From positions 30,638 to 94,637 of the forward strand of contig JACPFF010000030.1 of the NCBI GenBank assembly GCA_016183065.1: a stretch of DNA of 64,000 nt. The letters run 5' to 3'. Below, in pieces: positions 53,449-61,735 of this stretch (positions within the stretch are counted from its first letter, which is position 1; every line of letters begins with the position of its first letter). Below the pieces are notes generated by a model. That model did no database searches, had not been told where the DNA came from, and worked only from the letters and a program-made list of their open reading frames with translations. The position numbers and the translations under genes were made by a program. The DNA is from Deltaproteobacteria bacterium. Lineage in GTDB: Bacteria > UBA10199 > GCA-002796325 > JACPFF01.

Positions 53449-56400
53449 ATGATACAAATTCACACATGGCGTAGTGTACTGAGGCAGATGTACCACGGGG
53501 GGGCATTTGTCACCCTCGTCTTCCTCGGGACCTCTTGTGGGGCCGGCCTCGAGGGTCAATCCACCGGAGGTACCACAACCACCGCAACCACGTCCGATGT
53601 GGTCCTGGTCACGACCGTCCAACTCCCCACCGGGACAAGCGCCAACGTCGCCAAAGGGGTCACGCTGGCTGAAAGTGCCGCGGTAGGCATTCCTTGTACC
53701 CTCACAGATCTCAAACAGAACACCGAAGTCGCCACCACGACAACAGACGGAGATGGAGTCGCGCGGTTCGACTTTACGTTGAGTGACGTCTGGCCGTCTG
53801 GTAGCATCGACGCCAAGCCGTTGTTGGTGCAATGTACCACGGCCGATGGCCTCGTCCTCCCCCACCTTGAACTGGTGGCGCCGACCGACCCCGATACGGC
53901 CTGTGCAGACGGACAATATACCTACACAGAGGCAACGATTGAACTGAAGACCAATGGCGAGACCACGGATTTCCAGCCCACCGATACCGATGCGCTGCTC
54001 GCGACCTCCGAGACTGTAAAGACGTGCGGGGCAACCTTGACCGATTTCTCCTCCGTCTGGAGTGGGTGGCAAAATAACACCTGTCGCCCCAAGGCCGTGC
54101 TGGCGTCTGTGAAGGCCCTCCTCTCGGCAGACGCCACCGACAATACCACCGGTACCGCCCTTCAACAAGTCCGGCAGGCCCTCGTCACCCGCATGCAGGC
54201 GGGCGGTGCCCCCAATTTCCTGAGCGAAGTCCAGGCCGTGTTGGGCGATCACAACCCGGCCTATCTCGCGCAATGGACCGCGCAATCCGGGGTACCGCTC
54301 GGGACGTATCTCCCGACGGTGGCCGCCAGTGCGGCACTCCTCAACAAGACCTTCCGCGATGAGAGTACCTTTCAACTCGTGGATGGGGCCTTGGGCGGGT
54401 GGGGATCCCTGGCACAAACCTTGACGGCGCAGGTCACTGCCGAGACCGCCACCAACCTGCAACAAGGGGCGGAGCTCCTCCAGGGGATGGTCCGCACCGG
54501 CGTGCGGGAATATTTGCAAAAAGGCGATCTGACGCAGACGAGCCTGCAAAAATTCCATCAGCCTGGCTACGCGGGGATGGTCGCCACCATGGCGAAGGGC
54601 TGGAATGCAATGGTCACCGCCGCTCCCAACGTGGGCGAGGATGTCTTCGAGACGGTCACCACACTGCTCAAGAACGACAGCTGGGGATGGAGCACCGGCA
54701 CGGCGTGGGCGAGTGATGCGACCATGACCGAGCAATATGGGAAGGCAGCACTCAACTTTGTCAAGGGGGCGGTCACCAACACGAGCAATCAGGCCGCCGC
54801 GTTGGCCCAGGTGAATAGCTCCACCAGTGGGATCGTCAGCGCCATCACCAACAATACGGAGCAATATGCGGATACGACTGCCGGGGCCACACTCGTGACC
54901 ACCTATCTCGTCTACAGTGCCCAGGTGATCGCCGGCGGCGGCACCGTCAGCGGCTGTGTCGACAATAGTGCCTGCCCCAATGGATGGGGGTGTTCGAAAT
55001 ATCTCAAGTCGTGCGTGGAACTTGAGAGTGGCCAGTCGGCCTCTGAACTCCCTGCCACCAACCGTCCGTTTGGCATGGAATGCACCTCCAACAGTCAATG
55101 TCAGTCCACCTACTGTGCCCTGCTCGGAAGTGACGGCCTCTGCCAGACACCCCCGGCGCAACAACAGACCGACCTCTTTACCTCGGTCCTGAAGGCCATG
55201 GGCGCCAGTTGCACTTCGAACGGCCAATGCGCCTCCGGTCTCTGTACGAATGGGTACTGTGCATCATCCACCTCATATACATCGTATTACAACAACTGGT
55301 ATACGGGCGGCACCAGTAGTGGCACGACCGGGACCCTCTTTGCACAATCCAAATTTGTCGACAAGAGTGCGTGTGTCACGGTCGCCGACACGACCGATGA
55401 TACGACCACCAGTGATAGCGGCGCTTCGGAAGAGAGTGGCGGCAATGACGTCGCGGAAGAAAATGATGTTGCGGAAGAGGAAGAAGAGGCCGCTGCTGAG
55501 ACTCCTCCGGCAGCCCCTGCAGCCCCGGTGGCCCCAGCAGCCCCGGTAACGATCGCCGTCAGTAGTCAATCCGTTGTCGCCAATGCGACTGATGTCAGCA
55601 ATACGGAGAATATCTGTTGTACGGCCAACGTGGCCCTGAGCGCCCAGACGAGCACCGCCACCTTGAGCTGCAACAATCAATCGTTCACCGGCACGGTCAC
55701 CGTGAGTGGCCAGCAGGTCTGTCTCGACCCGACCGCGGCCCTCCCGGACAATATCAATTGCAGTGCCACCTGTACGTTAAACGGCACGGCCGTCACCTGG
55801 TCCTTTGGTACCGCTGATGTCAATCCCCCGGCAATGGCTTCGAGCGGCGTCACGCAAAATCAGACCAACGTGCCGAGCACGCCCGCAGCGGTGGCCGCAG
55901 TACTGACGATGACGTTTAATGAGTCACTCCAGCCGTCGAGCATTACCACCGGAGCCGCGGGGACCGTGAACTTGCGGCGCTCAGACACCAATCAGGACGT
56001 GGCGGGTGGTGTGGCCCTTAGCAATAGCAACAGGACGATTGCGTTTACCCCCACCGCGAACCTTGATACCGATCGCAGTTATACCTGGCGCATCCAGGGC
56101 GGCGGCAGCACGAGTGTAAAAGACGTGAAAGGGAATGCCCTTGCTGCCACGATCGAACGCACCTTCACCACTGCGGCCGCCCCGGATACGACCGCACCGG
56201 TGGTGGGTGGATTTGTCCTCCAGGTGGGAGACAACGCCAATCTCTGCAACGGCGTCAATGTCCCGGTCGATAGCAATGTGAATGCCACGTTCAATGAAGC
56301 CATGGACGCCTCGACCATCACCACCTCCTCCGTCACGTTGGCCAAAGTGGTGGATGGGACCGCCGTCAACGGAAGCGTCAGCTACAACAACATTCAATGG

Positions 56401-58029
56401 GCCACGACGTTCGACCCGACCAGCAATCTCGCCATTTGCACCCAATACCGGGCCACACTGACCGCCGCGATCAAGGACCTCTCTGGCAATGCCCTCGATT
56501 CGGCCCCGCAGACCTGTGGCTTCACCACGGTGTGCCCGGCGGCGATGACGGTTGTCACGACCCCGGCCAACAACGGGACGCTCAACGTGAACGGGCCGAT
56601 GACGGCAATCTTTAGCTATCTCCTTGATCAGACGACCTTGACCGCCAATAGCGTCGTGTTGGCCACCGGCGGCAACCCCGTGGCGACCTCGCGCAGTTAC
56701 GACGCGGCCACCCGCACCTTGACAGTCACGCCCACGAGCGCCTTGAGCTATGATACCGCCTACACCTTAACCCTCACGACCGATATCATCGGCCTCGCAA
56801 CGGTCGCCTCGGCCTCCGGCGGTACGATGCAGGTCCAGCGCACCATGGCGGCCAATGCCACACGCGCCTACACAACGCCCACGGCCCCTGGATCGTCGGA
56901 TGTGGCCTGTGGGGTTGTCATCCGGTCGATCATCGGCACAGGAACCGATACCCCACGCGGCGCGGCTATTCAGTCGGACGGCAAAATTGTCGTGACCGGC
57001 TATACCAATGCTTACACTGGCTGGCTCACCCGGTTTAACGCCGATTGCACGGCGGATGCTACATTTACCACCACCACTGATATGCCGGTGATGACCTCGA
57101 CAATCCCGGTTGGCGTTGTCCTACAGGAAGGCCGCATTGTCATCGGTGGGGGTGGTCTGCGTTCTGGCCAGACGTATTGGGATTATTACGTCGCCGGGTT
57201 TACGACGAGTGGAAGCGTCGATACGACCTTCGGTGGGGGCGATGGTGTCATCTATTGGAACTGGAGCGGCAACTCCCATGAAATCGGTCAGGAGATGCAG
57301 GCGCAAAGCGATGGAAAACTCGTGGTGGCTGGAGGCTGTGGCGCCAGCGGAGAGATGGCGAGCGATTGTGTCTCCCGCATTGACGCCAACGGGGCGGCGG
57401 TGGATACCACCTTTGGAAGCAGCGGTTGGGCGACCACCAGTGATCTGACCAATCGTTCACTCGGTTACCTGATCGATTCGACTGATAAACTTGTGCTCTG
57501 TGGCGGCACCTATTGCAAACGATGGAATGCGAATGGATCCAATGACACCACCTTTGGTGGCGGTGACGGCATTGTGACCGGTATGACTGACGGCAATCTC
57601 TCCGATGTGGTGCAACTCAACGATGGCAGCTACCTTTTGGGCGGTTTTCTGACCAACAATACCAATCCGATCCTGACGCATATCTCCGCCGATGGGACGA
57701 CCACGCAGGATTGGAAATTCAACCTCTCGACCGATAATGTCGATCGCAATGACGGCATCTATGGATTGGCGGTCCAGGCCGACGGCAAGATTATTGTGGC
57801 CGGGTTCACCGGTGAGCCGGCCAATGCCTCCTATGTGGATATGGCGGTGGCCCGTTTGAACACGGATGGTTCAGTGGATACGACGTTCGGTACGAATGGC
57901 CGTGTCAACTATCCAGCCGCTACAAATAGAAACGACCATGCCCGCATTGTCCAGGTCGATGCCAACGGCAAATACGTGGTTATCGGGCACAACGGCACCG
58001 ACCTCGTGATTACCCGGTACAATCCCTAA
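53449..58029 (+). CDS. Giant lipoprotein with Cys-rich, Big_5 and delta-60 repeat modules
   Basis: 1526 residues. Signal with lipobox LGTSCGAG. Order: an Ig-like/helical N-terminal half; around residues 503-607 three small disulfide modules (CVDNSACPNGWGC, CTSNSQCQSTYC, CTSNGQCASGLC) of Dickkopf-like spacing; an acidic and Pro/Ala linker (EENDVAEEEEEAAAE); three Big_5 Ig-like domains (about 790-1144, each with MTFNE/ATFNE/AIFSY starts and RxFTT ends); and delta-60 (DUF5122) repeats (about 1164-1526, SDGKIVVTGYTN, TTFGGGDG, ADGKIIVAGF), a predicted beta-propeller. Outer-membrane surface location is inferred. No protease or sortase motif. Confidence 0.85.
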   Translation: MIQIHTWRSVLRQMYHGGAFVTLVFLGTSCGAGLEGQSTGGTTTTATTSDVVLVTTVQLPTGTSANVAKGVTLAESAAVGIPCTLTDLKQNTEVATTTTDGDGVARFDFTLSDVWPSGSIDAKPLLVQCTTADGLVLPHLELVAPTDPDTACADGQYTYTEATIELKTNGETTDFQPTDTDALLATSETVKTCGATLTDFSSVWSGWQNNTCRPKAVLASVKALLSADATDNTTGTALQQVRQALVTRMQAGGAPNFLSEVQAVLGDHNPAYLAQWTAQSGVPLGTYLPTVAASAALLNKTFRDESTFQLVDGALGGWGSLAQTLTAQVTAETATNLQQGAELLQGMVRTGVREYLQKGDLTQTSLQKFHQPGYAGMVATMAKGWNAMVTAAPNVGEDVFETVTTLLKNDSWGWSTGTAWASDATMTEQYGKAALNFVKGAVTNTSNQAAALAQVNSSTSGIVSAITNNTEQYADTTAGATLVTTYLVYSAQVIAGGGTVSGCVDNSACPNGWGCSKYLKSCVELESGQSASELPATNRPFGMECTSNSQCQSTYCALLGSDGLCQTPPAQQQTDLFTSVLKAMGASCTSNGQCASGLCTNGYCASSTSYTSYYNNWYTGGTSSGTTGTLFAQSKFVDKSACVTVADTTDDTTTSDSGASEESGGNDVAEENDVAEEEEEAAAETPPAAPAAPVAPAAPVTIAVSSQSVVANATDVSNTENICCTANVALSAQTSTATLSCNNQSFTGTVTVSGQQVCLDPTAALPDNINCSATCTLNGTAVTWSFGTADVNPPAMASSGVTQNQTNVPSTPAAVAAVLTMTFNESLQPSSITTGAAGTVNLRRSDTNQDVAGGVALSNSNRTIAFTPTANLDTDRSYTWRIQGGGSTSVKDVKGNALAATIERTFTTAAAPDTTAPVVGGFVLQVGDNANLCNGVNVPVDSNVNATFNEAMDASTITTSSVTLAKVVDGTAVNGSVSYNNIQWATTFDPTSNLAICTQYRATLTAAIKDLSGNALDSAPQTCGFTTVCPAAMTVVTTPANNGTLNVNGPMTAIFSYLLDQTTLTANSVVLATGGNPVATSRSYDAATRTLTVTPTSALSYDTAYTLTLTTDIIGLATVASASGGTMQVQRTMAANATRAYTTPTAPGSSDVACGVVIRSIIGTGTDTPRGAAIQSDGKIVVTGYTNAYTGWLTRFNADCTADATFTTTTDMPVMTSTIPVGVVLQEGRIVIGGGGLRSGQTYWDYYVAGFTTSGSVDTTFGGGDGVIYWNWSGNSHEIGQEMQAQSDGKLVVAGGCGASGEMASDCVSRIDANGAAVDTTFGSSGWATTSDLTNRSLGYLIDSTDKLVLCGGTYCKRWNANGSNDTTFGGGDGIVTGMTDGNLSDVVQLNDGSYLLGGFLTNNTNPILTHISADGTTTQDWKFNLSTDNVDRNDGIYGLAVQADGKIIVAGFTGEPANASYVDMAVARLNTDGSVDTTFGTNGRVNYPAATNRNDHARIVQVDANGKYVVIGHNGTDLVITRYNP

Positions 58030-58125
58030 TACAGCGTTCGTCCCCCGCGGCGCAGAAACCGGACGTACGTCGTGAAGAATGTCGCCATCCCGGCGTGCCT
58101 AGCACGACCGGTCGCCGTTCGTCTC

Positions 58126-59448
58126 TCATCGACACATGGCGACCAATCGAGGCAACTGAGCTATCAGATAGAGGGGAATCGAGAGGATACGCTCGTGATA
58201 GGAGAGTGGTGTCTGGGCAATGCGTACACCGAGGCTGGCGGGTTTTTCGGCTAAAAACAACTGCAGGGAACGCAATGTTCCTCTTTTTCCCGATTTGACT
58301 TCGATTGGGACAATGAATGCATCGACGTTCGTGACATAATCGACTTCCGCTGTGCTACTCTTCTGATCGCGAGCCCAGAAATAGAGTTCCGCGGAACGGC
58401 GAGGATCCGCATAGGCCCGCAACTCTTGCCCCACAAACTGTTCGGCAAGGGCGCCGGCGTTGATCTGCAAAAAGTTCTGCTCAACGGCGAGTGCGCTCTG
58501 TAAACCACAGGCGTTCTGCATGAGACCAATATCCAACACATTCAGTTTCAATTTTCTCTCCTGGAGATCGGCGCCAAGTGGAACCCCCGATGCGTGGGAA
58601 GCATAAATCGGCCGGATGATCCCTGCTAAGGCTAATAACTGCAAAGCCTGTTTCAGATCTCGAGATTTCATCTCGCTGTCAATATGGGAATATTTGACCC
58701 GTTGACCGACGAAACGAAACGAGGTGTCAAAGACTCGCTGCAGATATTTCTGTTGGACAGTGGCGGCATATTTTCCAAAATCCGATCGGTACGCTTGCAA
58801 CAGGGCAGTCTGGATCTGTTGGCATTGCATGATGTTCCCACTACTCAGATACTCGCTGACCACGGCAGGCATCCCGCCCAGAATGAAATAGGTCCGTAAT
58901 AGGCTGAGGAGCTTTTCATGCACGGCGATGTCAACCGGATGTTCCAGGGTCACTTCCGCCAAATACGTATTCAACGCGTCATGCCCCGAGGCAGCCAGAA
59001 ACTCACTGAATGAAAGAGGCTCCATATACAAGAAACCCACCCGACCTACGGGCATAGTGAAATGTTCGCTTCGCATCGCAAATTCCAGTAATGACCCGGC
59101 ACCAATTACGGGAATCTGTGGCATCTGTTCCTTGAAATATCGTAGTGCCATGATGGCCGATGGGCACTCTTGGATCTCATCCAAAAACAAGAGGACCCCC
59201 TCGTGGATGTCCACGCCCAAGAGGAGTTGGATTTTGGCAAGAATTTCTTTGGGGTCCAGGCCCTGGAAACAGGGTTTGAAATGGGGGTACAATTCAAAAT
59301 TAATGACGACGACGTTCTGAAAATGCGCTCGCCCGAAGGCCTCAATAGTGTAGCTCTTCCCCACTTGCCTGGCGCCCCTGACCAACAGGGGGAGACGACC
59401 TATCGTCTCCTTCCATTCGCTCAGATACTTTTCGAGCCTTCTCCACAT
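58126..59448 (-). CDS. AAA ATPase with DUF4143 domain
   Basis: About 440 residues from ATG at 59448 (MWRRLEKYLSEWKE), matching the starts of relatives; the frame is open to 59691 but that extension is unrelated to the family. Walker A GARQVGKS, Walker B LLFLDEIQECPSAI, DUF4143 C-terminus with STAEVDYV...PIEVKSG. Closest in the window to the gene at 5378. A 165-bp piece of this gene (59156-59320) is duplicated at 61539. Confidence 0.88.
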   Translation of the reverse strand: MWRRLEKYLSEWKETIGRLPLLVRGARQVGKSYTIEAFGRAHFQNVVVINFELYPHFKPCFQGLDPKEILAKIQLLLGVDIHEGVLLFLDEIQECPSAIMALRYFKEQMPQIPVIGAGSLLEFAMRSEHFTMPVGRVGFLYMEPLSFSEFLAASGHDALNTYLAEVTLEHPVDIAVHEKLLSLLRTYFILGGMPAVVSEYLSSGNIMQCQQIQTALLQAYRSDFGKYAATVQQKYLQRVFDTSFRFVGQRVKYSHIDSEMKSRDLKQALQLLALAGIIRPIYASHASGVPLGADLQERKLKLNVLDIGLMQNACGLQSALAVEQNFLQINAGALAEQFVGQELRAYADPRRSAELYFWARDQKSSTAEVDYVTNVDAFIVPIEVKSGKRGTLRSLQLFLAEKPASLGVRIAQTPLSYHERILSIPLYLIAQLPRLVAMCR

Positions 59449-59919
59449 AATGGCACTAATACAAAGGAATAATAGCCATTTATTGGATAAAGTACAAGGG
59501 TATTTGTAATGCCGACAAAAACGGCGCGTAACGTCATCTATCCAATCGGTGAAAAAATCACCGTGATGCCCCTTGAGGCCGTTGTAATCTGGGCAAAGCA
59601 GGTAATCCATTTTATCGTCACAAGAACCTGCTGCATCCGGGGCTGCTGGATCTGTTTTTGGTTTTGATGAAGCCCCATCACAGAGCAACACCGATTGCGC
59701 CGGTCATATCTGAACGCGCATACGTCGTTTTCATTCCATCATTGGTGATAGCAACTGCACTGACCGTTGCAGCGAAGCTATCCGCGTACCACCACCACCG
59801 CCCTCATACCGCCGCAACGCCGTTCCCCCCTCTCGTTTTGAGAAACGCCGTCCGCGCCCGAAGACGAGACAGCTTGGGCCCCACACGGGCTGGGGGTCGA
59901 GAGACCACGGAGGCCGTAT
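59449..59919. other. Gap between two ATPase genes with an in-frame relic
   Basis: A minus-strand frame from 59691 reads straight into the ATPase gene: SCDDKMDYLLCPDYNGLKG and ITRRFCRHYKYPC-like residues, containing several cysteines. It could be a gene remnant fused upstream, but I see no start signal or family. The rest (59692-59919) shows nothing recognisable, apart from a weak GGGCCCCACACGGGC similarity to the hairpin cassettes. Confidence 0.4.
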
Positions 59920-61278
59920 CTACCCCTCCATGAGCGGAAGGCGGCCCGCCAAATATAACGGATAGTAATGCGTGTTCGTTCTCTGATCGATCTGTAGGTT
60001 CTTGCCACTTAAAATGATTTGGCAGGGCGGATGATATTTTTGTGCAAAAACGCGCAGACTCTTCGCTTGGCTGACCCACCCCGATTTGACTTCAATGGGG
60101 TAAATCTTCCCATCAATGTCTCGCAAAAACTCGACCTCCGCCGTCCTTTCATTCCAAGCATACATGTGAGACACGCCGCTGGCCATAAACTCCTGGGCCA
60201 CAAAGTTTTCGGCAAAGTACCCTTTGTACGAGCCATACGCATAATCCAGCAGTGTCTTGGGAGTCAGTCCGCTCAATGCTCCCAACAACCCCACATCGAA
60301 CAGATAGAGTTTAAAACAATTATCTTTGGCATAGGCCGACAGTGGCAGTGCGGCACGATTGACAATGGGGATCTTCATCACCAGTTTCGCCTTGTGCAGC
60401 CAATCAATAGCACCCGCTAATCGGGCGTATCCTTGTAAACCAGGAATCGCCCCGGAAAATTTGAATTTCTTTGCCGATTGGTCCTGCGTTTTTGCCAGCT
60501 GCTCGGGAATATGGCGCAGGAGCCGCTCCAAATGCATAGAATTTTGCTTGCCGGCATGTTTGGCCATATCGGCCAGGTAAGTGATCAGGAGGTCCTGCTG
60601 CAGCTTTCGCACCGCCTCCATGGCCACAAAAGGACTGTCCTGCAGTTTTGCGAAGGCCTCCACGACCTCGGGCAATCCTCCCACGACAAAATAATTTTTC
60701 AGACAGTACCATAAATGGTCATGGACGAGCGGAGGGATGGGCTCCTTGAGGGTGAACCCGTGGAGCGCGTCGAGCGATCGCTGATCTCCGAGTGCCTGTA
60801 AAAATTCTTCAAACGCGACGGGGTACAAATGCAAGAATTCCACTTTGCCCACGGGGAATGCCCCATGGTGGAGTTCTAACCCTAAAAGTGATCCGGCACA
60901 GCAGAGGGCCAACTCGGGGAGTTCTTCGCAAAAATATTTCAGACTCGTGAGCGCCTGGGGTACAGTTTGGACCTCATCAAAAATGAGGAGATCGTTGTGA
61001 ACATCGATGGGATGTCCAAAATGAAATTCCAATTCCTTGAGAATCCGGTGGGGCCGAAGATCCGGCGCAAAAATGTGGGCCAATGTCCCTGTTTGCTCAA
61101 AGTTCAGATAATGCACGGTGGGAAAGTGCCTGCGGCCAAACGCTTTGAGGAGATAGGTCTTCCCTACTTGCCGCGCCCCCTCCAGAATGAGGGGTTTTCG
61201 GCCTCCGGGGAAAGAGGCCTTTTTTTCCTTCCAGGCCACCAACCCCTGATAGAGATTTCTTTTCACGACCTGTATCAT
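59920..61278 (-). CDS. AAA ATPase with DUF4143 domain
   Basis: 452 residues from ATG at 61278 (MIQVVKRNLYQGLVAWK); earlier in-frame starts add unlike residues. Walker A GARQVGKT, Walker B LLIFDEVQTVPQAL, DUF4143 C-terminus TAEVEFL...PIEVKSGW, so the acidic residue and ExK are kept. It is the second of two adjacent relatives on this side of the window, both on the minus strand, each with its own start. Confidence 0.87.
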   Translation of the reverse strand: MIQVVKRNLYQGLVAWKEKKASFPGGRKPLILEGARQVGKTYLLKAFGRRHFPTVHYLNFEQTGTLAHIFAPDLRPHRILKELEFHFGHPIDVHNDLLIFDEVQTVPQALTSLKYFCEELPELALCCAGSLLGLELHHGAFPVGKVEFLHLYPVAFEEFLQALGDQRSLDALHGFTLKEPIPPLVHDHLWYCLKNYFVVGGLPEVVEAFAKLQDSPFVAMEAVRKLQQDLLITYLADMAKHAGKQNSMHLERLLRHIPEQLAKTQDQSAKKFKFSGAIPGLQGYARLAGAIDWLHKAKLVMKIPIVNRAALPLSAYAKDNCFKLYLFDVGLLGALSGLTPKTLLDYAYGSYKGYFAENFVAQEFMASGVSHMYAWNERTAEVEFLRDIDGKIYPIEVKSGWVSQAKSLRVFAQKYHPPCQIILSGKNLQIDQRTNTHYYPLYLAGRLPLMEG

Positions 61279-61538
61279 GTCATATATGCAAAAAAGTGGC
61301 ACCACTTTTTTTAAACAGTGCAATAATAGAGATTTTGTGGGCTGTAGACTGGAGGGGTATTCTTCAAACATTCTGCGAGGATTCAACTTTTCCCGATGGC
61401 CCGCGGCGCAACCTTTTTGCTAGAGTACCGATCATACGCATGATGACCCTTGACACCACATCGGCGCTTGCACTCCGTCTGGCCGCGGTCTTGGGGAAGA
61501 TTTCAGACGAAGCAATCAGCCCTGCAGGACTCGATCTC

Positions 61539-61703
61539 GCCGATGGGCACTCTTGGATTTCATCCAAAAACAAGAGGACCCCCTCGTGGATCTCCACGCC
61601 CAAGAGGAGTTGGATTTTGGCAAGAATTTCTTTGGGGTCCAGGCCCTGGAAACAGGGCTTGAAATGGGGATGCAATTCAAAATTCATCACGGCGACGTTC
61701 TGA
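61539..61703 (-). pseudogene. 165-bp duplicated fragment of the DUF4143 ATPase gene
   Basis: Aligns without gaps to 59156-59320 with about 8 mismatches in 165 nt (roughly 95% identity) and encodes the Walker B region (FELHPHFKPCF...LLFLDEIQECPSA). It has no Walker A and no continuation. 61279-61538 beside it holds no recognisable gene. Confidence 0.88.
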
Positions 61704-61735
61704 CGAGGTCATGGCAGAGGCGGTGACCATGCAAA

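Noticed and set aside
53395-55227. 610-codon minus-strand ORF opposite the large lipoprotein
   Set aside because: Gly/Arg-rich antisense shadow of a clearly structured plus-strand protein.
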